Assembly (NCBI GenBank): GCA_947459195.1
Contig: CANHCS010000001.1
Span: 33,391-97,390 of the forward strand
Source: Sphingobacteriaceae bacterium
GTDB lineage: Bacteria; Bacteroidota; Bacteroidia; Sphingobacteriales; Sphingobacteriaceae
Length of the DNA stretch: 64,000 nt
Reading direction: 5' to 3'
Positions within the stretch are counted from its first letter, which is position 1. Each line of letters begins with the position of its first letter. Position numbers and translations under genes: made by a program. Below are positions 37,069 through 45,159 of this stretch, in pieces. The notes under the pieces were generated by a model. The model was not told the origin of the DNA. It ran no database searches and saw nothing but the letters and a program-made list of their open reading frames with translations.

Positions 37069-38136
37069 TTATTGTTTATAACATTCCAATACGGGTAAAC
37101 TTTTATTGTTAAAATCCCAAAATGCTTGATTCTCGTAAGTTGATCCATTTGTTGATTTGGCGCCATTATAACTAATGAGTTCTGCGCCCCAATAACAAAA
37201 GCCAATGCCTTTTGGGACTTCTTTTACTAGATTGATAATACTACTCAAGTAGTCTTTTTGGCCTTTAGGGCTTGCTTCATATGGCATTAGCAGCTGAGAG
37301 TTTAGGCCAAGTATATTATTGGTCCAATCGTTCCAGCCCAGCGTAAATGGATAGGAGGTTTCAGCGATGAATATGGATTTGTTCTGTGTATTAGAAATGG
37401 TAATTAATGATTTTTTCAAATCTGGTAAACTTTTCCCATGCCACATGGGATAGTAACTCAACCCAATAATGTCATAATCTAAGTCTGAGTTATTTGAATA
37501 AAATGCATTTGCATTTTCAAAACCGGCATAATGCAATATGATCTTGGTTTTCTTATTGGTCGCTCTTACTGCGCTAATCCCCTTCTGCAAAAGCTCTTTC
37601 ATTTGTTGAAAATTGGTTATGCTCCCCTCTGGCCAAAGAAAACCGTTGTTAATTTCGTTTCCAATCTGTACATATTCTGGATCAATCTCTCTTACTATTC
37701 TTTGTGTGTAATTATACACACTATCCTTTAATTGATTGAATGAAACACCCCGCCACTTTGCCGGTTTGGTTTGCTTTGCAGGGTCTGCCCAGCTATCAGA
37801 ATAATGAATGGTGATCATCACCTTTAAACCCATGCTTTTTATTTCATTCGACAGACTTTTAACTGAATTAAAGCTTGAATTTGGGGTATTTGGGCTTTCC
37901 CAAATTCGTAATCTTATGGTATTTACCCCTGCTTTCTTTAATGTCAAAAGCATATCTTCAATTTGATTTTGGTCATTGTAGCAGGATACTCCGCTTTGCC
38001 TCACTTCGGGTAGATTCGAAAGGTCGGTTCCTTTGATCTCCAATTGATTCAAGTTCACCAAAGGGCTGTTTTCGACTTTTTTTGAACAGGAAATGTTAAA
38101 AAAAATCACGATCAATATAATGGATGAAAATCTCAT
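37069..38136 (-). CDS. GH53 endo-beta-1,4-galactanase-like lipoprotein
   Basis: GH53 enzymes cut beta-1,4-galactan side chains of pectin. The 355-residue product begins with an SPII signal (lipobox FNISC, Cys at 17), so it is anchored to a membrane. The barrel shows GVNTIRLRIW, MITIHYSDSWADPAKQ, the acid/base Glu in YVQIGNEINNGF, HYAGFENANAF-like middle, IIGLSYYPMWHG and the nucleophile Glu in IFIAETSYPF. A TTG 18 nt upstream overlaps the previous stop; the ATG at 38136 is preferred. It is separate from the GH2-GH53 fusion at 49325, and no SusC/SusD pair accompanies it. The following 100 bases contain no gene. Confidence 0.9.
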   Translation of the reverse strand: MRFSSIILIVIFFNISCSKKVENSPLVNLNQLEIKGTDLSNLPEVRQSGVSCYNDQNQIEDMLLTLKKAGVNTIRLRIWESPNTPNSSFNSVKSLSNEIKSMGLKVMITIHYSDSWADPAKQTKPAKWRGVSFNQLKDSVYNYTQRIVREIDPEYVQIGNEINNGFLWPEGSITNFQQMKELLQKGISAVRATNKKTKIILHYAGFENANAFYSNNSDLDYDIIGLSYYPMWHGKSLPDLKKSLITISNTQNKSIFIAETSYPFTLGWNDWTNNILGLNSQLLMPYEASPKGQKDYLSSIINLVKEVPKGIGFCYWGAELISYNGAKSTNGSTYENQAFWDFNNKSLPVLECYKQ

Positions 38137-38150
38137 ACAATTCTTTGTTG

Positions 38151-38717
38151 TCAATTGAGGCGCTTCGTTAATTGTTCTTCTACTTTTTTGAACAACTGCA
38201 TCGGTTTCAGCCCACGCCAGCTTAAATCGTCTAAACTCCCGCCAAAATTGATGTAATAATCAATGTTATTGCGTTTGAATTCTTCGATCACATGTTCGCG
38301 GAAATTGATACCGGCAATCCAGCCATCTTCCACATCCTGAAACCATTCTTCATAGTAGAGATCGTCTGAAGAATGAAAATTGAGCACATTTTCACCAATT
38401 AGGATGAACTTATTGATGCCTTCATCCATCATTAATTCCAAAATCTCCCGTTTGAGGGTCATGATGTCGTTGTGGATGGCATCGTTCCATTCGCCGATGA
38501 ATTCGATAATGGCGTAGCCATGCTCGTAGTCGGCAAATATTACTTTAAGGTATAAGGTTTGTGAGCCGAAATCGTCCCACTGTGGGTGGATGAGGTAATT
38601 GTAAATCTGTTTATCGAAATGAAACTCGTTGTACTGTGTCTCGTAAAAAGGAGATCGCTCGTCTTCGGCGGCTATATAATCATCTCGCCAACGGTAATAA
38701 GGTTCAATCTCATGCAT
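38151..38717 (-). CDS. Hypothetical protein coupled to murQ
   Basis: The product is 188 residues, acidic and aromatic-rich, without signal peptide or membrane helices; I do not recognise a family. Notable stretches are YYRWRDDYIAAEDERSPFYE at the N-terminus and FGGSLDDLSWRGLKPMQLF near the C-terminus. The central part alternates beta and helix like a small Rossmann or STAS-like fold (VIFADYEHGYAIIEFIGEWN then LKREILELMMDEGINKFILI), which is only an impression. The ATG follows the murQ stop by one base, so its translation is probably coupled to that of murQ, hinting at a role in cell-wall recycling or in a stress response linked to it. Confidence 0.75.
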   Translation of the reverse strand: MHEIEPYYRWRDDYIAAEDERSPFYETQYNEFHFDKQIYNYLIHPQWDDFGSQTLYLKVIFADYEHGYAIIEFIGEWNDAIHNDIMTLKREILELMMDEGINKFILIGENVLNFHSSDDLYYEEWFQDVEDGWIAGINFREHVIEEFKRNNIDYYINFGGSLDDLSWRGLKPMQLFKKVEEQLTKRLN

Positions 38718-38718
38718 C

Positions 38719-39531
38719 TCAAGCTCCTTTCCTAAATGCTTCCATGGCTTTCCTTACGCTGCCGTACTGCTGAATATATTTTTCGGCCGATGCCTGGTCC
38801 ATAGCTGTTTCCTGCATCAGCATGCGGATGGCCCGGTTAACCAATTTGTGATTGCTCAATTGCATATCGACCATTTTATTGCCTTTCACCCGACCCAGTT
38901 GAATCATCACCGAAGTGCTGATCATGTTTAAAACCAATTTTTGAGCGGTTCCTGCTTTCATACGGGTAGAGCCGGTTACGAATTCGGGGCCAACCACTAC
39001 TTCGATGGGATAGTCGGCTGCAGCGGCCACCGGACTGCCGTCGTTGCATACGATACAACCCGTTACCAAGCCGGCTTGTTTGGCTTTTTGTAAACCACCA
39101 ATCACATATGGAGTACGACCTGAAGCCGCAATGCCTACCAAAACATCTTTGTCAGAGATTTGATATTCCTGCAGATCTTTCCAGGCTTGTTCTTCATTAT
39201 CTTCTGCAAATTCTACCGCCTTCCGAATAGCCCTATCGCCTCCGGCGATGATGCCGATTACCCAGTCGAAAGGTACGCCATAGGTGGGTGGACATTCGGA
39301 GGCGTCTACAATTCCCAAGCGGCCGCTGGTACCGGCACCGATGTAAAACAAACGACCACCAGCTTTCATTTTGGCTACAATTTGCTCAACCAGTGCTTCT
39401 ATTTGCGGAAGGGATTCTTCCACCGCATGGGGTACCGTTTGATCTTCCTGGTTGATGCCACGAAGGATTTCGGTCACAGTCATTTGATCGAGGTTCTGGA
39501 AATTAGAGTCTTGTTCGGTGGTGTTTTTCAT
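38719..39531 (-). CDS. murQ: N-acetylmuramic acid 6-phosphate etherase
   Basis: MurQ cleaves the lactyl ether of MurNAc-6-P to give GlcNAc-6-P in peptidoglycan recycling. The 270 residues show an SIS domain with GAGTSGRLGIVDASECPPTY (catalytic Glu), GIIAGGDRAIRKAVEFAEDN, VGIAASGRTPYVIGGL, and GSTRMKAGTAQKLVLNMIST. Slightly shorter than the 300-residue enzymes but complete. Upstream of it der starts a separate direction-matched group; downstream the 188-aa gene starts one base after the stop. Confidence 0.96.
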   Translation of the reverse strand: MKNTTEQDSNFQNLDQMTVTEILRGINQEDQTVPHAVEESLPQIEALVEQIVAKMKAGGRLFYIGAGTSGRLGIVDASECPPTYGVPFDWVIGIIAGGDRAIRKAVEFAEDNEEQAWKDLQEYQISDKDVLVGIAASGRTPYVIGGLQKAKQAGLVTGCIVCNDGSPVAAAADYPIEVVVGPEFVTGSTRMKAGTAQKLVLNMISTSVMIQLGRVKGNKMVDMQLSNHKLVNRAIRMLMQETAMDQASAEKYIQQYGSVRKAMEAFRKGA

Positions 39532-39548
39532 CCCCGAAATTTACACAA

Positions 39549-40850
39549 TTATTTCTGGCGGAAATAAATCTGTATCGGCACGCCGCTAAAATCGAAGTTT
39601 TCCCTGAGTTTGTTTTCTACAAAACGTTTGTAGGGATCTTTGATGTATTGCGGCAGGTTACAGAAAAAGGCAAACATGGGTGAACTGCCGCTGATCTGTG
39701 TGGCATACTTAATTTTAATGTATTTCCCTTTAGTTGCCGGAGGTGGATAATTTTCGATGATTGGCAGCATTACATCGTTTAGTTTGGAAGTTGGAATCTT
39801 CTTGAACTTGTTCTCATAAACTTTGGATGCAGCTTCGATGGCCTTAAAAATTCTTTGTTTTTCAACTACCGAAGTGAAAACGATGGGCACGTCGGTAAAA
39901 GGTGCTATTTTTTGTCGGATTTGTTCCTCAAAAACTTTGGTGGTTTTGTGATCTTTTTCAATTAAATCCCATTTATTTACGAGAATCACTACCCCTTTTT
40001 TGTTTTTTTCGGCCAAATGGAAGATGTTGATATCCTGTGATTCGATCCCTTCTACGGCATCAATCATCAAAATTATCACATCAGCTTCTTCCAGGGCTTT
40101 GATGGTACGCATCACCGAATAAAACTCGATGTTTTCCTTAACCTTGGTTTTTTTACGCAGCCCAGCTGTATCAATCAGCATAAATTCGTGACCGAACTGA
40201 TTATAGTGGATATGGATAGAGTCGCGGGTGGTACCGGCAATGGGCGTTACAATATTCCTCTCTTTACCGATGAGCGCATTAATGAGTGATGATTTCCCAA
40301 CATTTGGGCGACCAACAATGGCGTACTTGGGTAAGGTATTTTCGGTTTCTTCAGCTTCACTGAAATGTTTGACCACCTCATCCAGTAATTCGCCGGTCCC
40401 GGAGCCGGTCATGGAAGAAATCAGGTAAATTTCACCCAATCCGAAGCTGTAAAATACAGCTGCATCGTTGCGCAAGTTATTATTATCGACCTTATTGGCA
40501 ACCACAAACACCGGTTTTTTACTACGGCGAAGTATATTCGCGATCTCATCATCCAGATCGGTGACTCCGGTGGTAACATCAACCATGAAAATAATCACGG
40601 TAGCTTCTTCTATCGCTATGCTAACCTGTTCGCGGATGGCTGTTTCAAAAACATCTTCAGAGTAGGCCACATAACCGCCGGTATCTACCACCGTAAAAGG
40701 TTTGCCTAGCCATTCTGCCACGCCGTAGTGGCGGTCGCGGGTAACGCCGCTCATATCGTCTACAATTGCCTTACGGCTTTCTGTTAAACGATTATAGAGG
40801 GTTGATTTGCCCACATTTGGGCGCCCTACGATGGCTACTAAATTGCTCAT
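39549..40850 (-). CDS. der: Ribosome biogenesis GTPase Der (EngA)
   Basis: Der has two GTPase domains in tandem and acts in 50S assembly. The 433 residues show first-domain G1 [18 protein letters not shown] and NKVD, then second-domain G1 [14 protein letters not shown] (about 178-191), [13 protein letters not shown] and NKWDLIEK, and a C-terminal KH-like domain ending [13 protein letters not shown]. Length normal. Follows era by 6 nt, so the two GTPase genes share a transcript. Confidence 0.97.
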   Translation of the reverse strand: MSNLVAIVGRPNVGKSTLYNRLTESRKAIVDDMSGVTRDRHYGVAEWLGKPFTVVDTGGYVAYSEDVFETAIREQVSIAIEEATVIIFMVDVTTGVTDLDDEIANILRRSKKPVFVVANKVDNNNLRNDAAVFYSFGLGEIYLISSMTGSGTGELLDEVVKHFSEAEETENTLPKYAIVGRPNVGKSSLINALIGKERNIVTPIAGTTRDSIHIHYNQFGHEFMLIDTAGLRKKTKVKENIEFYSVMRTIKALEEADVIILMIDAVEGIESQDINIFHLAEKNKKGVVILVNKWDLIEKDHKTTKVFEEQIRQKIAPFTDVPIVFTSVVEKQRIFKAIEAASKVYENKFKKIPTSKLNDVMLPIIENYPPPATKGKYIKIKYATQISGSSPMFAFFCNLPQYIKDPYKRFVENKLRENFDFSGVPIQIYFRQK

Positions 40851-40856
40851 GGTGTA

Positions 40857-41735
40857 TTAGTTTTCGTATCCAAAGGTCTTTAGGTAATTTTTCCGGTTTC
40901 GCCAATCGGCAATCACCTTTACAAATAACTCCAGGAATACTTTTTTCTGTAAAAATTCTTCAATGTCCTGTCGGGCATAGGTGCCTACTTTTTTTATCAT
41001 CTCTCCACTTTTGCCAATCAGGATGTTTTTTTGCGAATCGCGTTCAACAATGATTTCGGCGGCAATTCGTATTAATTTTCCTTCTTCTTTAAAGGAGGTC
41101 ACAATCACTTCTGTACTGTACGGAATTTCTTTGTCGTACAGTTTGAATATCTTTTCCCTAACCATTTCCGATATAAAAAAACGTTCGGTTCGGTCGGTGA
41201 GGGTGTCTTTATCGTAATAGGCCGGATGTTCGGGCAGGCGGTCTAAAATGAATTGCATCACGGCAGCCACATTATGTTCATGAAGAGCCGAAACCGCAAA
41301 AATGGCTTCCGGGTTAAGGGTCTCTTGCCAGTAGCTGATTTTCTCTTTTACTTTTTCTTCGTCAGATTTGTCAATTTTATTGATAATGACTGCCACCGGC
41401 GAAGCGGTTTTTTGCAGGCGCTCCAAAACATCGTTTTCGTCGTAGCGCTCGTTAATATCGGTAACAAATAAAATCAGATCTGCATCAACCAAGGAACCGT
41501 TTACAAAACTCATCATCGATTCCTGCAATCCATAATGGGGCTTGATGACGCCCGGAGTGTCTGAAAAAATGATCTGATATTCCGGTTCATTTACAATTCC
41601 TAAAATACGGTGTCGGGTGGTTTGCGCTTTAGAAGTAACGATAGACATTTTCTCGCCCACCAAAGCGTTCATCAGGGTAGATTTACCCGCATTCGGTTTC
41701 CCGATGAGACTCACAAAACCGGCCTTATGCGACAT
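40857..41735 (-). CDS. era: GTPase Era
   Basis: Era binds the 3' end of 16S rRNA and checks 30S maturation. From the ATG at 41735 the product has 292 residues: G1 LIGKPNAGKSTLMN, G3 FSDTPGVIKPHYGL, G4 INKIDKSDEE, then the KH domain with VERDSQKNILIGKSGEMIKK and the ending LELFVKVIADWRNRKNYL. A longer frame to 41828 would start inside the tRNA promoter region and has no family support. A divergent promoter with a perfect 14-bp inverted repeat lies directly upstream. Confidence 0.97.
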   Translation of the reverse strand: MSHKAGFVSLIGKPNAGKSTLMNALVGEKMSIVTSKAQTTRHRILGIVNEPEYQIIFSDTPGVIKPHYGLQESMMSFVNGSLVDADLILFVTDINERYDENDVLERLQKTASPVAVIINKIDKSDEEKVKEKISYWQETLNPEAIFAVSALHEHNVAAVMQFILDRLPEHPAYYDKDTLTDRTERFFISEMVREKIFKLYDKEIPYSTEVIVTSFKEEGKLIRIAAEIIVERDSQKNILIGKSGEMIKKVGTYARQDIEEFLQKKVFLELFVKVIADWRNRKNYLKTFGYEN

Positions 41736-41755
41736 GGAATTTTTTTTGAAAAAGA

Positions 41756-41795
41756 TTTGGACTGCAAAGAAACGAAATATATCTTTGCAGTCCAA
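41756..41795. promoter_or_regulatory. Divergent promoter region for tRNA-fMet and era, with a 14-bp inverted repeat
   Basis: Plus strand: TTTG at 41756-41759, 20-nt spacer, TATCTTTG at 41780-41787, a perfect Bacteroidota promoter aimed at the tRNAs. The arms TTGGACTGCAAAGA (41757-41770) and TCTTTGCAGTCCAA (41782-41795) are exactly inverted, so the minus strand presents TTGG, 19 nt and TTTCTTTG, a weaker promoter directed at era. The palindrome could also form a hairpin or bind a dimeric regulator. Confidence 0.7.
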
Positions 41796-41842
41796 TTTAA
41801 AAGCAAGGCATATTGTCGCCAATGCCAATAAATTGTAGAGAG

Positions 41843-41918
<76 letters not shown>

Positions 41919-41950
41919 AGTTGAGTTAAATAGAACTTAACTGATATAAT

Positions 41951-42025
41951 GGCCCGTTCGTCTAGGGGTTAGGACGCAAGATTTTCATTCTTGAAACAGG
42001 GGTTCGATTCCCCTACGGGCTACCA
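41951..42025 (+). tRNA. tRNA-Glu (TTC)
   Basis: Cloverleaf with anticodon stem-loop CAAGA-TTTTCAT-TCTTG (anticodon TTC, Glu), T arm AGGGG-TTCGATT-CCCCT and acceptor ends GGCCCGT / ACGGGCT, CCA encoded. Its 3' half is the integration site of the downstream island: bases 42008-42022 are repeated at 49199-49213. The antisense strand of its 3' half encodes the last residues of the recombinase. Confidence 0.97.
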
Positions 42026-43532
42026 TAAGGGAAAGGTCAGATTTACTCTGACCTTTTTTCATTGTTTTTCCTACAAAAAATTCATTTAAACCATAAATAA
42101 GATTGATTATCTCATTGTCCCCATTGGTTCGATAATTTGAGTTCTCGTAAATTAATTTTTCGGTAAATATCAAACCAAGCAGCTTCTTCCTTATTTCAAT
42201 TGTTGAATTTTTGTAGTATTCCTTAATGTTTCCAATAAGTGTGATGCCGTATTTTAAGTATTTGTCATACCCACTCTCTTGATGTTCAATTTCACTAATC
42301 CTTAATTCCAAAGTCGCGATATTTCTCTTTGTTTTCTCATTGTAATTACGGAATGTATCCTTGTCTATTGTGCCTTGAATCAAATGTTCAGTAGCCTTAT
42401 TTAGATTTTCACGACATTTAACAATATCTTCATCTAACTTTCTTATTTCATCTTGTCTATTTCCCTCGCTCGTTTCGAAAATATCCTTTATAATTGCTAA
42501 ATATAGCTCTATGATTTCTGGTTGAACCTTCAAACTCTCTAAGTAGCTTTCAAAAGCCGAATGAATTTTATTTGCAGAATGTCTTTCTTTACAACCAGGT
42601 TGACAATGGTAGTAATAGTATTTTCCACCATTACCTTTTGAAGCACTTCCTGTTAAATTAGTACTACATTTAGGACAAACCAGGAAACCCCTTAGAGGTA
42701 ATAGTTCGTTAACCTTGACTGATTTTAGAGTTATTTTTGATTTTTTTAGGCTAATTTGTTGTACTCTATTGAATAGTTCTTCGGGAACAATACTATCATG
42801 TACCCCCTTTACAATTTGCATATCCTCATCCCCCAATGCAGGGACCACTACATATCCAGCATAAACATATCTATGAAACATTTTATTAAAGGCTGATTTT
42901 TTCAAGCTCATACCTTCGGGTATTAGCATTTTTCTAACTTCCTCTTTCTCGTAGATACCTTGTGAATATAGTTCGAACGCTTTTCGGATAAGAATGGCTT
43001 TCTCATTTGGAATTAAAATCCGCTTATTAAGTGCGTCATCAGTAAAAGAATAACCAAAAGGAGCGGTAGAAACATAACGACCTTCTTTCATCGCCCTTCG
43101 CATACCATTTGCAGTATTCATTGCCCTTCTATCATTCTCAACTTCGGGAGCAGTCAAGTAAAAACTTAACATAAATTTACTCTCTGGTTTTGTTGGGTCA
43201 ATCCATCCCTCAATAGCATTAACCTCTACACCATAACTTTTCAGTAGTTTGATTTTAGCTAATGCATCAGTTATATTTCTTGAAAATCGGTCCCATCTTG
43301 AAACAAGAAAGTAGTCAATTTTTAACTTCTTTTTAGTTATCAATTGCTCTATTTCTCTAAATTTCGGTCTTTCAAAATTTTTGGCGGAGAAATCTTCTTG
43401 GAAATGACCAACAATATCGATGGAATTAAACTTGCAGAACTGCTCGAGTTTGCTTTTTTGGTCCAGTAAACTATACCCTCTATTAGCCTGTTCGTCTGTA
43501 GAAACTCGGGTATAAATTATTGCATTCTTCAT
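41985..43532 (-). CDS. Large serine recombinase (integrase of the tRNA-Glu island)
   Basis: The product has 515 residues. It begins with the resolvase/invertase catalytic domain, IIYTRVSTDEQANRGYS with the nucleophile Ser11, then the Recombinase domain (about 150-270), a zinc ribbon with two Cys pairs (CPKC at about 284 and HCQPGC at about 310) and a coiled-coil region (about 345-415), the order of large serine integrases. Its gene sits at the left end of the island and its final residues (VARRGIEPLFQE) are encoded by the antisense strand of tRNA-Glu, with the stop codon inside the anticodon arm. A terminator hairpin for the tRNAs lies inside its 3' coding end. Probably functional: no frameshift and all motifs present. 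Confidence 0.93.
   Translation of the reverse strand: MKNAIIYTRVSTDEQANRGYSLLDQKSKLEQFCKFNSIDIVGHFQEDFSAKNFERPKFREIEQLITKKKLKIDYFLVSRWDRFSRNITDALAKIKLLKSYGVEVNAIEGWIDPTKPESKFMLSFYLTAPEVENDRRAMNTANGMRRAMKEGRYVSTAPFGYSFTDDALNKRILIPNEKAILIRKAFELYSQGIYEKEEVRKMLIPEGMSLKKSAFNKMFHRYVYAGYVVVPALGDEDMQIVKGVHDSIVPEELFNRVQQISLKKSKITLKSVKVNELLPLRGFLVCPKCSTNLTGSASKGNGGKYYYYHCQPGCKERHSANKIHSAFESYLESLKVQPEIIELYLAIIKDIFETSEGNRQDEIRKLDEDIVKCRENLNKATEHLIQGTIDKDTFRNYNEKTKRNIATLELRISEIEHQESGYDKYLKYGITLIGNIKEYYKNSTIEIRKKLLGLIFTEKLIYENSNYRTNGDNEIINLIYGLNEFFVGKTMKKGQSKSDLSLMVARRGIEPLFQE
42008..42022 (+). repeat. attL core: 15-bp direct repeat in the tRNA-Glu 3' end
   Basis: TTCCCCTACGGGCTA, identical to 49199-49213. 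It spans the T stem, acceptor stem and discriminator base of tRNA-Glu, the usual place for tRNA-targeting integrases. Flanking bases differ at the two copies. Confidence 0.85.
42032..42060 (+). terminator. Intrinsic terminator of the tRNA transcript, within the recombinase coding end
   Basis: AAAGGTCAGA (42032-42041), loop TTTAC, TCTGACCTTT (42047-42056), then three more T. It follows tRNA-Glu by 6 nt and ends plus-strand transcription. It lies on the island side of the attL core, so the island supplied this terminator. Confidence 0.85.
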
Positions 43533-43674
43533 CCTGTTTGGATTTATTTTTAAAAGTCTCGTAATCTAATCTTCCTAAGCAATATAATACTTCTCTTATC
43601 GCTTTAATATTTTCAGTCGAATAAAATTTGCCTGATTTCGTAAGTATTGATTTACAATGTTCGATTGAGAGCAT
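43483..43674 (-). CDS. Small recombinase-associated protein
   Basis: Using the ATG at 43674 the product is 63 residues: MLSIEHCKSILTKSGKFYS, then a helical segment (STENIKAIREVLYCLGRLDYETF) and a charged tail. Small ORFs of this pattern (an ILxKxGxxYTxEExxxIRExLYxLAxL-like core) are recalled directly upstream of recombinases in Bacteroidota, so it is probably an accessory or regulatory protein of the element. It overlaps the recombinase start by 50 nt in another frame. A longer frame to 43752 is open, but its 26 extra residues do not fit the pattern. Function not established. Confidence 0.6.
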   Translation of the reverse strand: MLSIEHCKSILTKSGKFYSTENIKAIREVLYCLGRLDYETFKNKSKQDEECNNLYPSFYRRTG

Positions 43675-43925
43675 AATATAAACTTGTATCGATTTTAATA
43701 ATTCGATGTAAAGCACGTTAAAATGCTTATGTGAAAAAATCAATGTGGACAACTTTCAATTATCTGGGTGCTTGTTACAATAATTAAATCGCCTTTTTTA
43801 TTTATACACTTTATCATAACTTTATGAGAGATTGAATACAGAAAGTGAAATATTTCATTTTCAAATACTGTTTTAATACTAACTAAGCCTATATCTCACC
43901 AATCTCAAAACAACTAAGTCCCAAT

Positions 43926-44411
43926 ATGAAAAAAACAATTCTAATCTTAATTCTACTCCCATTATTCACATTTGGTCAAAGAGAAAGCAAGGATAGTTTG
44001 CAGATTAATGAAAAAGCTCTTGGTTGGTTTAAATCTAATTATGTAGAAAAGAGTTTCAAGGACCCTTATTCTTTTAAACTAATGAAAATTTCAAATAGTT
44101 CAATTTCATTTAAACAATGGATATTAAATGATTTAGAATCTGCTCAAAGAGCAATTTCTGAATATGAGCAAAAAAAGAAATTAGATAAGTATGAAAAAGA
44201 GTTATATGATGGTACTGTTAAACGAAGAGCTTTATATCAGGAGCAATTAAATACGTTGACTCCGGAAGATTCACAAAAGGTTAAGTGTTACGAAATCTTG
44301 ATAGACTGCTATGGTGCAAATTCATATGGCAACTTGATTTTGAGTAAATATAAATTCAATTTTTTCACTGATAAACTTCCCCCAGTTTCATACGTGCAAA
44401 AAGTTAATTGA
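43926..44411 (+). CDS. Exported hypothetical protein (island cargo)
   Basis: The product is 161 residues with a clear Sec signal peptide (MKKTILILILLPLFTFGQ) and a basic, helical mature part: SNYVEKSFKDPYSFKLMKIS followed by a charged helix (AQRAISEYEQKKKLDKYEKE) and a C-terminal stretch with two Cys (KCYEILIDCYGANSYGN). The DPYSF...SFK segment and the closing GANSYGNLILSKYKF resemble a small secreted family seen in Bacteroidota, but I cannot name it. First of the plus-strand cargo genes. Confidence 0.7.
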   Translation: MKKTILILILLPLFTFGQRESKDSLQINEKALGWFKSNYVEKSFKDPYSFKLMKISNSSISFKQWILNDLESAQRAISEYEQKKKLDKYEKELYDGTVKRRALYQEQLNTLTPEDSQKVKCYEILIDCYGANSYGNLILSKYKFNFFTDKLPPVSYVQKVN

Positions 44412-44466
44412 AGTCTTGATTGTTAAAGGATTATAATATTAGATTTAACTATTAAAACATTTAACC

Positions 44467-44805
44467 ATGAAAGAAAACCAAGACTACACCAAACTCAAAG
44501 ACGACACAATTGAATATTTAGAAACAAATGACGAAAACAACCTAAGGAGAGTTGCAACCTTTGTTTTGTTAATTGGTATAGGAATTTCCATATTATCCTT
44601 TATTTACCTTTCTTTTATTACGGTTCCCCATCGTGACTACCCCCTTACACAAAAGGAATATGTATTTAACCCATCTGGGTTCATTGCAAGTATTGGTACC
44701 CTTATGGGGTCAATTTTACTTTGGTCACTCTTAAGGGTGATTTCTAATATTTCAATATCCCTTAAGGAACTTAATGCAAATTACACAACTAAAAATTTTC
44801 GATAG
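44467..44805 (+). CDS. Small membrane protein with two transmembrane helices
   Basis: The product is 112 residues. A charged N-terminal about 30 residues precede a first helix (VATFVLLIGIGISILSFIYL) and a second (FIASIGTLMGSILLWSLL) followed by an amphipathic tail (SNISISLKELNANYTTKNF). No known domain. It is followed 22 nt later by another small membrane protein; the pair may work together. Confidence 0.65.
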   Translation: MKENQDYTKLKDDTIEYLETNDENNLRRVATFVLLIGIGISILSFIYLSFITVPHRDYPLTQKEYVFNPSGFIASIGTLMGSILLWSLLRVISNISISLKELNANYTTKNFR

Positions 44806-44827
44806 AATTTTAAAAAAGTATTAAAAC

Positions 44828-45046
44828 ATGGGAACAACAACTGAACCCCTCTTTGGGGTTGTATTAGTTATTTTTTTACTTATTGGTATTTTCCTGTTGA
44901 TAAGAGGATTAAATCTTTGGTATTGGAAAATTGAAGAAAGGATTGAAATTGAAAAAGAACAATTACGTGTACAAAGAGAAATATTGAGTAATCTTCAGGA
45001 TTTCATGAGTGAATTAGAAAAACGAAAAAATAATTCTTTTTATTAA
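44828..45046 (+). CDS. Small single-span membrane protein
   Basis: The product is 72 residues: one hydrophobic helix (FGVVLVIFLLIGIFLLIRGL, about 10-29) and a charged, helical C-terminus (IEIEKEQLRVQREILSNLQD) that could form a coiled coil. No family recognised. Directly follows the 112-aa membrane protein in the same direction. Confidence 0.6.
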   Translation: MGTTTEPLFGVVLVIFLLIGIFLLIRGLNLWYWKIEERIEIEKEQLRVQREILSNLQDFMSELEKRKNNSFY

Positions 45047-45159
45047 GTATCCTAATAAAATTATTGTGGTAGCCAAGTGTAGCTACATGCCGTTGGTAGC
45101 AAGTCTAAAGTCAGACGCCCTACAAACAAACCGATACAAATTCAAAAAATTAAAGAGAT

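Noticed and set aside
41736-41828. Upstream extension of era (frame open to 41828)
   Set aside because: It would use a TTG inside the tRNA promoter region and add 31 residues without family similarity; MSHKAGFVSLIG is the natural start.
45061-45159. GTAGC-type inverted motif (GTAGCCAAGTGTAGCTAC) upstream of the 305-aa lipoprotein as an att or IS end
   Set aside because: Only one copy seen, with short arms and no target duplication.
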